Part shown: positions 10,000 to 19,037 of the stretch, piece by piece
Position numbering within the stretch: position 1 is the first letter of the stretch
Layout: each line of letters starts with the position of its first letter
Assembly: GCF_008086615.1 (NCBI RefSeq)
Contig: NZ_RXYB01000020.1
Span: forward strand, 1-62,260
Direction: 5' to 3'
DNA length: 62,260 nt
DNA from: Acetobacterium tundrae
Lineage (GTDB): Bacteria > Bacillota > Clostridia > Eubacteriales > Eubacteriaceae
Translations under genes and position numbers: made by a program
Notes under the pieces: model-generated
The model's database searches: none
What the model was told of the DNA's origin: nothing
The model's input: the letters and a program-made list of their open reading frames with translations, nothing else

Positions 10000-10029
10000 A
10001 AAAAAATCCCCGGCAATGCTGCGCCGGGG
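10000..10029 (-). terminator. Rho-independent terminator of the MFS gene
   Basis: On the minus strand, a stem CCCCGGC/GCCGGGG with a short loop is followed by a run of seven T, about 45 bases after the MFS stop codon. Confidence 0.85.
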
Positions 10030-10073
10030 AACTGTCTGATTCTTTAATGCTGATCATTATGATGATGCTTTTT

Positions 10074-11243
10074 TTAAACTATTTCCTGTTTTTTATCGAG
10101 CACCATGTTGCCAATCCAGGACAGGGCACCCGTTCCAAATAGTCCGACGGCAGCCATCAGAAACTTGACAGAAATATTGCCTCCGGCGGCGTTGGCCACT
10201 GCATTGGACAGAATTGGCGAGACAAAGATTCCCACACTGGTGGCGGCGGTGACAACGGCAATCGCCAATGAACTGATGGATGAATGAACGGCATTGGCGG
10301 CCACAAATGTTCCCGCTGGGTTAATCGTCGCCAGACAGAAGCCGCAGCACATGGCGCCGACAAACAGCGATGGCAGCGAGCCGATCACAAAGATCGACAG
10401 CATCCCCAGACTGCCTACCAGTAACGAAACGGGCATGACCAGCTTCTTGAGGACACGCTGCATCCGTCCAAACAGAACCCCGGTGAGCATCCCGGCGGCC
10501 GACATGGCGGTGTTGATCAGCCCACTGGTTGACGCATCGCCAAATCCTTTTGCGGCAACATACATGGCGACATTGGTCTGATAGACAAAGAGGAATGCGC
10601 CAAACAGGAACATGATCAGCGCGGTGAAATAAACCCGGGCATTCAGTTTTGCACTTTTTTCAGGGTGCTTTTCATCGGCATGGGTCTGAGGCTGATCATT
10701 GGGCAGATTTTTCATGACAATCACGATCACCGGAATAAAAACCAGATAAACCAGATAGGACATCTGCCATTGAATCCCGGCCAGCATCCCGGAAGTAAAG
10801 AGCAGCACCATGCTGCCGCCATTGACAAAAGCTGACTGCAGGCCCATCAGGGCGCCGCTTTCATTAGCCACAAAATAATCTGCAATCAAGGCCATCGACA
10901 TGGTCGAATTAATCCCCTGGGCAATCCCCAACAACAGGCTGCAGCCCAGCAGCACATAAATACTGATGGTACCGAAAAGCAGCGCCACCATCCCACCGGT
11001 TAAGCCGCAGACCAGGCCAAAAATGACCAGGCTTTTTTTTGGCATCCGCAGGGATAGGGGCCCGGATGCAAAGGCAAACACCATCGCCATTAATGAGGGG
11101 ATGGTTACTACCATCTGAATCAGCGACGAATCAACACCCACAAAATAGCGTTGCATATCCGCCAGAACGGCAGAAGCTGTCATCGATATCATCAATAGTG
11201 ATGATATCGACAGAATCGCAATTTTAATCTTTTTCTTATCCAA
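10074..11243 (-). CDS. MFS transporter
   Basis: A 389-residue major facilitator with about 12 hydrophobic segments and a polar central loop (NLPNDQPQTHADEKHPEKSAK) after helix 6. The loop 2-3 motif is LSLRMPKKSL, a weak form of the MFS A-motif. Substrate is unknown. It starts at TTG 11243 with TTAGGAG six bases upstream. It lies downstream of the methyltransferase gene on the same strand but behind that gene's strong terminator, so it is probably expressed separately. Such carriers beside O-demethylase genes in acetogens may bring in methoxylated compounds. That link is only a guess here. Confidence 0.75.
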   Translation of the reverse strand: MDKKKIKIAILSISSLLMISMTASAVLADMQRYFVGVDSSLIQMVVTIPSLMAMVFAFASGPLSLRMPKKSLVIFGLVCGLTGGMVALLFGTISIYVLLGCSLLLGIAQGINSTMSMALIADYFVANESGALMGLQSAFVNGGSMVLLFTSGMLAGIQWQMSYLVYLVFIPVIVIVMKNLPNDQPQTHADEKHPEKSAKLNARVYFTALIMFLFGAFLFVYQTNVAMYVAAKGFGDASTSGLINTAMSAAGMLTGVLFGRMQRVLKKLVMPVSLLVGSLGMLSIFVIGSLPSLFVGAMCCGFCLATINPAGTFVAANAVHSSISSLAIAVVTAATSVGIFVSPILSNAVANAAGGNISVKFLMAAVGLFGTGALSWIGNMVLDKKQEIV

Positions 11244-11549
11244 AATTTTCTCCTAACAATAATAGCGTTTTTCGTCCGATCAATTCATCAGTCGCATCAA
11301 TAGCTTTACCGGTTAAATTATAAATATTATATTCTATCCATATTTTTCTGTCAACGGAATACTCAAATGACAGTTCAGCCGGTGTATTTTTTTCAGAAGG
11401 CGAGCTGCGGTTGTCAAACAACAATTAGACCTTTGAGCAATTGGAAAACCGGCAATTGCCGCATAATCATGAAAGCCCCCGACAGATAAAATCGTCAGGG
11501 GCTTTCATGCCATCCTTAGCTCTATTCAAGTGGAATTGCTTATTCGCGA
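11244..11549. other. Gap between methyltransferase terminator and MFS gene
   Basis: AT-rich, with no convincing gene. It should hold the MFS promoter. The only clear element is the terminator at 11466-11509. Confidence 0.4.
11466..11509 (-). terminator. Terminator of the URO-D-type methyltransferase gene
   Basis: A near-perfect hairpin with arms ATGAAAGCCCC and GGGGCTTTCAT enclosing a GAC/GTC extension, about 40 bases past the stop. It could work on both strands. Confidence 0.75.
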
Positions 11550-12533
11550 TTAGCGCTTTTTGTATTTTTCGACCGCGGCATTAATCGGTGCCAGGGCACC
11601 CAGAAAAGCCATCATATCGGAACCGCTGACCAATCTAAAGCCCATGAATACATAGCTGCCATAAGGTCCGTAGGTTTCCATACAGCGCTTGACTTCCCCA
11701 TCGATTTCTTCATTGGTCGCAGCTTCCAAACCAGCCCGGCCATTGGTATCGTAACCGCCGACCACGGCGATCTGGCGGCCGTATTTTTGCAAAATACCGG
11801 CAATGTCGTTCATCGGTTGAGCCGAAGACCAGGCCGCTGTGCCGATTTCAATATAATCCGAAATCACATCTTCGCATTTCCCGCAGGTATGGATAAAGGG
11901 GACAATTCCCTGCGCTTTAATGGCCTCATTCAACCGTTTATGATGCGGTTTAATCAGCGACCGATAATTACCCGGGGACATGAACAGCCCTCTTTCGGTG
12001 GCAATATCGTCATAGTTGGTAATGATGTCCGGTTTGAAGTGTTGGGCCACCCGTTCGACCAGTTCAATTTTATAATCGGTGATCGCGCTAAACAGGGCGT
12101 CACAGGCCTCTGGTTCTTCCAGCATGGCGCAAAGGGCATTTTCAAAACCCATCAGATGCGTCAACCGTAAAAACTGACCATTCCAAATGCCATATTCGAC
12201 CACGCGCTGATCGCGATCGGCGCCCATGATGCCAAACTGCATGGCGGCGCTGCCCTCCCAGTCAAACTCATCCAGATTCGGAAACTTAACTACCTCCTCC
12301 CATCGGGTAACATCATCCAGTACCGGTTTACCACCGGGAACCGGTTGCCCGCCAGCGGATTCGGTGGCATGCCAGGTCACCCCGAATCCGTCCAGGCCCC
12401 CGCCGGCCGGCCCGTTTTCAAAACTCTCAAACGCACCGCCAACCATAATGACATCACTCATTTCGTTGGGAACCCACTCCGGGTTTTTGTGTTCGACTGC
12501 TGCCATTAAAAAATTTTCTTTTGGTGTTAACAT
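11550..12533 (-). CDS. Uroporphyrinogen-decarboxylase-family (MtaA/CmuA-type) methyltransferase
   Basis: A 327-residue cytosolic TIM-barrel protein of the URO-D superfamily. HTCGK at residues 215-219 supplies the His-x-Cys zinc ligands used by corrinoid-dependent methyltransferases (MtaA, MtbA, CmuA types) and absent from true HemE, so a methyl-transfer role is favoured over haem synthesis. In acetogens such proteins move methyl groups between methoxylated or methylated substrates, a corrinoid protein and tetrahydrofolate. No corrinoid protein or activator lies nearby. The start has AGGAGG seven bases upstream. It is divergent from the PucR-type regulator at 12805, a common arrangement for regulator and target. 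Confidence 0.75.
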   Translation of the reverse strand: MLTPKENFLMAAVEHKNPEWVPNEMSDVIMVGGAFESFENGPAGGGLDGFGVTWHATESAGGQPVPGGKPVLDDVTRWEEVVKFPNLDEFDWEGSAAMQFGIMGADRDQRVVEYGIWNGQFLRLTHLMGFENALCAMLEEPEACDALFSAITDYKIELVERVAQHFKPDIITNYDDIATERGLFMSPGNYRSLIKPHHKRLNEAIKAQGIVPFIHTCGKCEDVISDYIEIGTAAWSSAQPMNDIAGILQKYGRQIAVVGGYDTNGRAGLEAATNEEIDGEVKRCMETYGPYGSYVFMGFRLVSGSDMMAFLGALAPINAAVEKYKKR

Positions 12534-12804
12534 GCTGTTTCCTCCTGAATTTTATCAATATATGCCAATTTAATGTTAATTTTCAATTATAACCGTTTAC
12601 ATAGTTTGATTATATCGATATTTTTACGAAATGTACATACGGCACAATGGAGGGTAATGGCGGTCGCATACCCGACATGTTGTAGGATAACGATTCAAAA
12701 TAGGAATACGCTCTTGCAAAATGATTTTGAATGACATAGAATGAAGAAACAGCCATGACATTTCTAAAAAACTTTATCTGGCAATTTAAAATTGAGAGGT
12801 GACT
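12534..12804. promoter_or_regulatory. Divergent regulatory gap, methyltransferase/PucR
   Basis: A 271-base gap between head-to-head genes, which must hold both promoters and any PucR-type operator. I could not pick out consensus -35/-10 pairs or a clear palindrome by eye. Confidence 0.4.
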
Positions 12805-14355
12805 ATGAGACTTTCTCAGGATATGATCTATTACTGGCTGGCCAAAATTCTGCCGGTGCGATATGAAAAAAAGAGTGAAACTGAAATTGGATTTAAGCGT
12901 CCGGTATTTTATGAAACCGGCCTGGATCTTTCCGCGGCCGTGGTCATCATCGATGGCGATGGGCTCAAAGCTCTGATCGACAGCCGCAACCATGGTGCCG
13001 ATTCCCTCTTTTTATGCACCGAAAAACCAAACCGATCGCTGAAGATGATTGAAGGGACGGTTCTGGTGATGGAAGCCGAACTTTCCAAGGCAGCACTTTT
13101 CAATTATCTTCAGGATGTCTACAACCAGTTCGACCAGTGGGATGAACGACTCAGCCAGATCTATTATGAAAACGGCAGCTTTCAAGACCTGATTGACAGC
13201 TGTGATCCGATTCTCGCGGAGCAGATTCTCCTGATTGATAAGAAATTTCATTACACAGCCTATTCCAAATCCATTTCGGCCAACAGCGATGAACTTTATA
13301 TGGACGAAAATAACAATGCCTTGCCTGAAGTGGTCAATGATTTCATCAGCGATGCGGATTTTGAATTGCTTTATGAGGTCCCGGAAGTTTTTGATTATGT
13401 CGCTGTTTCGGCAACAGGTGCCGACGAAATGATCTGTAAAAATGTTTTTGACGAGAATAAATATGTGGGACGGTTTGTCATTCTGCTGGTTAGCGGCAGT
13501 GCGGAATTCGTGAAAATCTATGTCCGGAGCATTCTGGCCCATTTATTTATCACGGCGGATAAGCTGTATCAGAAATATCAGTCCTTTGATTTAAAGGAAG
13601 TGGCTCTGAACAGTCTGCGGGAGCCGCTGGGGCAGCTGCTCCGGAATGATCAGAACGCCATTGAACAATGGCAAAAAGCAGCTCTGGAAAATGGCTGGAA
13701 AAATACCGATCATCTCCAGCTGATCCAGTTTCGGTCCAACACCCGGTATTCCAAAAATGTCTATACGGATTATCTCAGTACCGAAATTGAAAATCAATGG
13801 CAGGGCTGCGTGTGTCTGAATTTCCAGGAACGTCTGCTGATGCTGATTAATCTGGATCAGTTCAAATCCGCGGATGATAAAGACTTTTATCGCCAACTCC
13901 CCTATTTTCTCCGGGAAAGTCTGCTGGTTGCCGGATTAAGCCGGGTTTTTTCAGATATGGCTGATTTGCGGGCAGCCTATCGACAGACAGAAATCGCACT
14001 GGATTTCGGCACCCGCAATCAACCGATGTTCTGGATTTATAAATTTGACGACTACGCCTTCAGTTATCTTTTGAAAAACAGCCCCGGTTCCTTTGAAAGG
14101 CATCAGATCTGCAGTGAAAAGCTGCTGGCGCTCAGACAGCATGATGCCAATAAGCATACGGAGTATTACCAAACCCTGCTGGTCTATTTTGACTGTCGGC
14201 TCAATGCGGCCGCGGCGGCCAAAAAGCTGTTTATCCATCGCAGTTCCTTCCTCAACCGGCTGGAGCGGATGCAGCAACTGTTTAAAATTGACTTTGATTC
14301 CAACGACGAACTGCTTTATCTGGGCTTGTCCCTGCTGATTCTGGAACGCAACTGA
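12805..14355 (+). CDS. PucR/CdaR-family transcriptional regulator
   Basis: A 516-residue regulator. The C-terminus (about residues 445-515) is a PucR-type HTH_30 with YFDCRLNAAAAAKKLFIHRSSFLNRL. The middle is a GGDEF-like CdaR region, and the N-terminus is an unassigned sensor part (acidic, with AVVIIDGDGLKAL). GTG 12799 is also in frame, but ATG 12805 has GAGAGG five bases upstream and is preferred. It probably controls the divergent methyltransferase in response to a methyl-donor substrate. In acetogens many methyltransferase genes sit beside regulators of this shape. Confidence 0.8.
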   Translation: MRLSQDMIYYWLAKILPVRYEKKSETEIGFKRPVFYETGLDLSAAVVIIDGDGLKALIDSRNHGADSLFLCTEKPNRSLKMIEGTVLVMEAELSKAALFNYLQDVYNQFDQWDERLSQIYYENGSFQDLIDSCDPILAEQILLIDKKFHYTAYSKSISANSDELYMDENNNALPEVVNDFISDADFELLYEVPEVFDYVAVSATGADEMICKNVFDENKYVGRFVILLVSGSAEFVKIYVRSILAHLFITADKLYQKYQSFDLKEVALNSLREPLGQLLRNDQNAIEQWQKAALENGWKNTDHLQLIQFRSNTRYSKNVYTDYLSTEIENQWQGCVCLNFQERLLMLINLDQFKSADDKDFYRQLPYFLRESLLVAGLSRVFSDMADLRAAYRQTEIALDFGTRNQPMFWIYKFDDYAFSYLLKNSPGSFERHQICSEKLLALRQHDANKHTEYYQTLLVYFDCRLNAAAAAKKLFIHRSSFLNRLERMQQLFKIDFDSNDELLYLGLSLLILERN

Positions 14356-14562
14356 AACGGCCCGAACAAAACAGCCCAGAGAATCTTGGGCCTGGTGAGG
14401 CATACCCCTGTCACAGGTAAGATGAGGTAAAAATAAATTTAATTAATTGGTAGCCGATCCGCGTTTTATGTTATAAAATGAAACGTAACTATTAAAAAAA
14501 AAACGATTGATTATTTAAATACGATTTCGTGTTTTAATCTTAAAATAATCTTTGGAGGAACA

Positions 14563-15087
14563 ATGTTAAGAGATAAAATTATCAACGCCATCAATGAAGT
14601 CGGTTTCGACGAATACAAGGAAATTTCTTCAGCCGATATTATTTTTGCTGACGCTGTTTTTGCCAGCTGCAAAGCCAACACCTGTGGAAATTACGGTCTA
14701 AACTACGCGTGCCCACCACTTTCCGGCGATATGGAAGAAAATAAGCAACGCTTCTTAAACTATGATCATGCCATTATCCTGAATAAAATTATGTTTCTCG
14801 GGGAATACTATGAAAAGATGGAAGACAGTATGACTGAAGTCTTTGAACGATTAGATGAACTGCGCCAAAAACTCAAAGATGAACTGGTAATGATTGCTGG
14901 TCCCGGCGGCTGCAATCTTTGCAAAGAGTGTGCCGCCAAAACATCTGAGCCCTGTCGTTTTCCGGAAAAGAAGCGCTATTCCATGGAAGGCAGCGGCATG
15001 GATATTGTTTCCATGTCAAGAAAGCTTGGGATGATCTATAATGCCGGCGACAAGAAGGTCGGTTTTTTTATGATGGTACTGTATTAA
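14563..15087 (+). CDS. DUF2284 metal-binding protein
   Basis: A 174-residue protein with the cysteine pattern of DUF2284: CKANTCGNYGLNYACPP in the N-terminal third, then GGCNLCKECAAKTSEPC near residue 115. The clusters probably bind metal or Fe-S. The biochemical role of the family is unknown. TTTGGAGGAACA precedes the ATG. It is monocistronic between the PucR gene and the convergent NYN gene. The stretch before it (14356-14562) is A/T-rich leader with nothing else recognisable. Confidence 0.8.
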   Translation: MLRDKIINAINEVGFDEYKEISSADIIFADAVFASCKANTCGNYGLNYACPPLSGDMEENKQRFLNYDHAIILNKIMFLGEYYEKMEDSMTEVFERLDELRQKLKDELVMIAGPGGCNLCKECAAKTSEPCRFPEKKRYSMEGSGMDIVSMSRKLGMIYNAGDKKVGFFMMVLY

Positions 15088-15114
15088 GTTAAGCTGAAAC
15101 CGGTAACCTTAATT

Positions 15115-16068
15115 TTACTTTTTATTTTTTTCTTTCAATTTGACTTTGTTGCCATCCACCGATATTTCGTCAATGCTTCTCAACAGGCTTGAAAAGCGAC
15201 TGTATCCATAATCTTTTAAATTGAAATGATTATGTTTCGTTTTCAAAGCATTATGGATGATCGATAGGTTTCCCACAACCCCGTGGTTACTTTTGATGAT
15301 CTCGATTATTTCCCTTTTAACTGTAATGATATCAACATCATTTTTCATCTTTACAAAGAAAGACCCGTCCTTTTCTTCAATTTGAATTTTCGGAAATTCT
15401 TCCCGAATAAAAACATTGAGTTTCGAATAACCATAATTTCTGACATCAAAATCAGTAAATAGTTTACCCAGCGAAGAGCCAACTTCACCTAAGGTCAGAC
15501 AATCTGATTCCGCAATCATATTGAGGATTGATTCCTGAATTTGACTGATCGGGGTGACATTTGATTCCATCGTTTCTGGTATTTCAACATTTTTTTCATT
15601 CGGCACGTTCTCTTTAATTTCTTCAACCTTTGGCTCATCAGAGGCGATCAAATCAAGATGCAAAAATTTATTGCAGGCTTTAGTAAGCGCCATCGGTGTC
15701 TTCGATTCCCCCATGCCAATCACATATGCTTGTGATTCTCGCAACCGCATCGCCAATTTCGTGAAATCACTGTCACTGGTGACGATGCAAAAGACATCGA
15801 TATGATGCGTATACAGAATGTCCATGGCGTCAATAACCATGGCCATATCCGTCGCATTCTTTCCTTTGGTATAATCAAATTGCTGAATTGGCTGGATGGA
15901 ATATTCCAGCAAGATATCTTCATTCCAGCCATAAGTTCTTTTCCAGTTACCATAAATTCTTCTAATTGACACGGTACCAAAAGCATTTAGCTCATCAAAG
16001 ATGCTTTTTACATATTTTGCACTAACATTGTCGACATCGATCAATAAAGCTATATTATTCTCGCTCAA
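15115..16068 (-). CDS. NYN-domain (LabA-like) protein with two OST-HTH/LOTUS-type domains
   Basis: A 317-residue predicted RNase/RNA-binding protein. The NYN (PIN-like) domain fills residues 1-145 with acidic residues in LLIDVDNVS, GKNATDMAMVIDAM and VTSDSDFTKL. A linker follows, then two OST-HTH/LOTUS-like modules with repeated 'DFDVRNYGYSKLNVFI' and 'FNLKDYGYSRFSSLL' signatures, a fold that binds RNA or G-quadruplexes. The frame extends to TTG 16086, but GGAGG lies inside that extension, seven bases before TTG 16068, so 16068 is the start. It is convergent with DUF2284. Confidence 0.85.
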   Translation of the reverse strand: MSENNIALLIDVDNVSAKYVKSIFDELNAFGTVSIRRIYGNWKRTYGWNEDILLEYSIQPIQQFDYTKGKNATDMAMVIDAMDILYTHHIDVFCIVTSDSDFTKLAMRLRESQAYVIGMGESKTPMALTKACNKFLHLDLIASDEPKVEEIKENVPNEKNVEIPETMESNVTPISQIQESILNMIAESDCLTLGEVGSSLGKLFTDFDVRNYGYSKLNVFIREEFPKIQIEEKDGSFFVKMKNDVDIITVKREIIEIIKSNHGVVGNLSIIHNALKTKHNHFNLKDYGYSRFSSLLRSIDEISVDGNKVKLKEKNKK

Positions 16069-16460
16069 AAAAGTTCCTCCATTCAATATTTTCGGATTGT
16101 AAAATTAATTTGTTCGTGTCGCTGGGCCGACACTGGTCACCCCAACGACCGTCTTAATATAAACAAAGAACGCTACCCGGTATTGAGTACACGTTCTTTT
16201 TTAACAGATGCGTTTAACGCCCTAAATTCAAGGGATTTACTTGTCAAAATTCACCACCGCAATTCCCCAGCTACTGCCTATAAGTTGTTTAGTCTTTTAG
16301 CTATTATATAACAATAATCCATTTAAAACAATTAAGAAAGCCTATTCATTTTTGTTATTTAGTAAAATGCATGTTACACTTGACATAAAGCAAATTAGTT
16401 ATTCCGAATACATGATTGATAATCGGCAATAACTTTTAATAGAGTAACACGGGAGGAAAT
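16069..16460. other. Gap with terminator-like hairpin
   Basis: No gene seen. It contains the AAAGAACG/CGTTCTTT hairpin at 16165-16203 and a TTGACA (16380-16385) that may be part of the UPF0316 promoter, though no good -10 is correctly spaced. Confidence 0.4.
16165..16203 (+). terminator. Terminator-like hairpin
   Basis: Arms AAAGAACG and CGTTCTTT with a run of T on the plus strand. No plus-strand gene ends immediately upstream, so it may be a relic or serve a lost transcript. Confidence 0.45.
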
Positions 16461-17099
16461 ATGTTAGAATTATTATTAATCATTTTCATTCAATTGTTAT
16501 ATGTACCAATGCTTACCTTGCGTACCATTTGTATGGTAAAGAATTTAAAAATCCTAACAGCAATATTTGGATTTTTAGAAACGCTTGTCTATATATTTGG
16601 CTTAACAATAGTGTTATCCGGAGAGCGAAACATCGTTGAAATGATTGTCTATGCATTCGGATTCGCATTAGGTTTGGTAGTGGGAATTTTAGTTGAAGAA
16701 AAGTTGGCCATTGGCTTTGCTAGTATGCAAGTTAACATTACCCATGACAATGAAGTATTAGTCAATATTCTCCGAGATGAAGGGTTTGGCGTTACCGTTT
16801 ATTTGGGAGAAGGCAAGTATGGTAAACGAATTAATCTGGATATATTAACAAAACGAAAAAAAGAAGCCAAATTGTTAGGAATAATTCATGAGTATGAACC
16901 TGAAGCCTTTATCATGGCCTTTGAGCCAAAGATGTTTCGCGGCGGGTACTTAACTGAAATGATGAAGAAACGATTAAAACCTAACAAAAGAAATATAAAT
17001 CAAGATGAAAATAAATTAAAATGTATTATTAAAAGAACTGTTGATGGAATAAATTTTGAGGCAACGGAACTTAAAAAGAATTGGATGCGAAATAAATAA
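16461..17099 (+). CDS. UPF0316 / DUF2179 membrane protein
   Basis: A 212-residue protein with three N-terminal hydrophobic segments (about residues 1-80), containing MLTLRTICMVKNLK and ending in GILVEEKLAIGFA. A cytosolic DUF2179-type domain follows with FGVTVYLGEGKYGKR and a later FRGGYL. This matches the UPF0316 (YebE) family of Firmicutes. DUF2179 domains are thought to bind nucleotides or act as sensors. The GGGAGGAAAT ribosome site is clear, and a strong terminator follows. Confidence 0.8.
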   Translation: MLELLLIIFIQLLYVPMLTLRTICMVKNLKILTAIFGFLETLVYIFGLTIVLSGERNIVEMIVYAFGFALGLVVGILVEEKLAIGFASMQVNITHDNEVLVNILRDEGFGVTVYLGEGKYGKRINLDILTKRKKEAKLLGIIHEYEPEAFIMAFEPKMFRGGYLTEMMKKRLKPNKRNINQDENKLKCIIKRTVDGINFEATELKKNWMRNK

Positions 17100-17138
17100 C
17101 CTCAATTTAAACCTAGATGTTCATTAATAAAAAGATCA

Positions 17139-17169
17139 AAACAGACCCTTGTCGGGTCTGTTTTTTTGG
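17139..17169 (+). terminator. Terminator of the UPF0316 gene
   Basis: AAACAGACCC and GGGTCTGTTT flank a TTGTC loop and are followed by seven T. Confidence 0.9.
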
Positions 17170-17223
17170 TATTGATTCGGTTATGTTTGAAAAGTTCAAA
17201 ATTACGAAAAAAGCAAGAAATGA

Positions 17224-17373
17224 AAAGCGGTTTGCGAGGAGGGCTGGACAAATAATGGTGAAAGCGCGGGTACCGAAGGTTTTGCACTAAGACTGGAAGC
17301 CATTAAAATAATGGAGCTCCCAAAAGGGTTAGCAGCTCCTGGTTCAACGGTACAACCATTTGTAAAAATATAA
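17224..17373 (+). pseudogene. C-terminal remnant of a ChW-repeat secreted protein
   Basis: From about 17242 the plus strand encodes GWTNNGESAGTEGFALRLEA, then IKIMELPKGLAAPGSTVQPF and VKI, ending at TAA 17371. This is the end of a clostridial hydrophobic-tryptophan (ChW) repeat. It closely resembles the last repeat and tail (GWMDWAKNGEPAGTEGFG ... ERPFVKI) of the subtilase at 58-60 kb. No start or ribosome site exists, so only the tail of a related gene remains. Confidence 0.75.
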
Positions 17374-17401
17374 ATGGCAACCCATGCCATGGAAAGTTTA
17401 A

Positions 17402-18316
17402 CTATTTTGATATTAAGCCTTTATTTAACAGATATTCATGTGCGACGTCTTCTGGCGTTCTGCCATTAACATCAACTTCATAAGTAAGATCGGTCATGAT
17501 TTCATCTGTGAACTGTCCTCCTAAACTATTTAATACTTCTTCTAAATTCGGCGCAATATCTTTGAATCGTTCAAACAAATCGTTTCTCACAAGTAATGCA
17601 TCATTATATTCCGGAAAGAAATTTCGATCATCTTTCAAAATAACCAAGCCGGCTTCTTTATTCAAGCCATCAGTTGTATAAACAATCGTAACATCAATAC
17701 TCCCATTTTTAATCGCTGCATATTTTAACGACAAATCAATCGGTTTATTTTCTTTAAAATTAAGACCATAAAACTTTATGAATGGTGTATATTTCATACT
17801 ACCTTCTTCAGTATAAAAACCATGTTCAGCTCCAAAAATAAGTTGATCAGAAACAGCGGCTAAATCAGATATTGTTTTTAGATTATATTTTTCAGCAGTT
17901 TCTGGTAACACACCAACTGCATAGGTGTTTTCTGATCCTAATTTATTAAGCAAATGAACCCCTTTTTCCTTTGAGGCAACTCCATTCGCATAGTCATAAA
18001 GCGACATTCCTTCAGGTATATCCGATGTATCTAACTTCAAGAATGTTGTTAATAATGTTCCATCATAGGTATTTAATATATCCACATGTCCAGCGACCAT
18101 TTCTTTAAATGTATTCACTTCATCCATTTCATCTCGAATATCGACGGTTGCCTTCGTATGATCTTCAACAACCATTTTAACCATTTGATGAACAATTTTC
18201 ATTTCCGAAAACGTTCCATCATAAATAATGATTGAAGCCTCGTCTTTGCCTGTGCTACAACCTGTAGCAGCGAGCGCCAATAATACTACAACAATAAAGC
18301 TCATTAACTTTTTCAT
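17402..18316 (-). CDS. Glycine betaine/carnitine/choline ABC transporter, substrate-binding lipoprotein (OpuCC-like)
   Basis: A 304-residue lipoprotein with signal peptide and lipobox LAATGC, then an OpuAC-type substrate-binding fold (YDGTFSEMKIVHQMV, DILNTYDGTLL, GAEHGFYTEEGSMKY). It would capture quaternary ammonium compatible solutes outside the membrane. ATG 18316 is preferred over ATG 18331, since GGGA lies between the two. It is the last gene of the ATPase-permease-permease-binding protein row, 124 bases after the second permease. That order differs from B. subtilis opuC, where the binding protein is third. Confidence 0.85.
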   Translation of the reverse strand: MKKLMSFIVVVLLALAATGCSTGKDEASIIIYDGTFSEMKIVHQMVKMVVEDHTKATVDIRDEMDEVNTFKEMVAGHVDILNTYDGTLLTTFLKLDTSDIPEGMSLYDYANGVASKEKGVHLLNKLGSENTYAVGVLPETAEKYNLKTISDLAAVSDQLIFGAEHGFYTEEGSMKYTPFIKFYGLNFKENKPIDLSLKYAAIKNGSIDVTIVYTTDGLNKEAGLVILKDDRNFFPEYNDALLVRNDLFERFKDIAPNLEEVLNSLGGQFTDEIMTDLTYEVDVNGRTPEDVAHEYLLNKGLISK

Positions 18317-18440
18317 GTTTTTCCCTTTCATATCGTAATACCAATTTGTATCATTACAAAATTTCTGTATGGTTACCTGCGCAACATGAATTTTTCAACC
18401 ACACGCCTTTACACATGCTCTTTTCATTTGGTAAATGTTC

Positions 18441-19037
18441 TTAATTTGACGTTCGTTTAGTGAGACGATTATTAATCCATATCATTAAAACATCAAACAA
18501 TATCGCCATAATCATCAATGCTACTGTACCAAAAAGAATCAACTCCATATTTTGCGTACGAATTCCCTTGTAAATTACTGCTCCTAAACCACCTCCTCCA
18601 ACTGAAGTTGCGAATACCGCAACCCCTATTGTGGTAACTGTTGCAATGCGAATGCCGGTAAAAATCATCGGTAATGCCAATGGTATTTCAACTGAAATAA
18701 GACGATCAAATTGAGTTAATCCCATTCCTTTTCCAGCCTCTTTAATCCCACTATCGACAGATTCCAGACCAATATAGGTGTTATGAACAATCGGCAAAAG
18801 TGAATAAAGTACAAGTCCTACAATAACAGTTGTTTTTCCCGGGCCAAGTGCGATGATGATCAAACCAAGAAGAGCTAACGCTGGAATTGTTTGTAATATT
18901 TCAACTGCCCACAATACGATTTTTCGAACCGATGGTGTTATATAAGCTAAAACGCCCAAAGGCAGTCCCACGATAACTGAAAATAAAACCGTCATCAATA
19001 CAAGATAAAGATGTTCAAATACTAATGAAAAATCCAT
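18441..19037 (-). CDS. Compatible-solute ABC transporter permease (OpuCD/OpuCB-like)
   Basis: A 198-residue membrane protein with about five or six helices and the permease EAA-type loop IKEAGKGMGLTQFDRLISVEIPLALP, which docks onto the ATPase. It matches OpuCB/OpuCD/ProW permeases. Its start overlaps the stop of the preceding permease at 19037, so translation is probably coupled. Two separate permease genes indicate a heterodimeric OpuC-type channel rather than the OpuA arrangement. Confidence 0.85.
   Translation of the reverse strand: MDFSLVFEHLYLVLMTVLFSVIVGLPLGVLAYITPSVRKIVLWAVEILQTIPALALLGLIIIALGPGKTTVIVGLVLYSLLPIVHNTYIGLESVDSGIKEAGKGMGLTQFDRLISVEIPLALPMIFTGIRIATVTTIGVAVFATSVGGGGLGAVIYKGIRTQNMELILFGTVALMIMAILFDVLMIWINNRLTKRTSN

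Noticed and set aside
14370-14400. GCCCA/TGGGC hairpin after the PucR gene as a terminator
   Set aside because: The stem is only five pairs and no T-run follows.
12909-14403. Several minus-strand frames opposite the PucR-type regulator, up to 176 residues
   Set aside because: The plus-strand gene has domain support and a ribosome site, and the opposite frames lack both.
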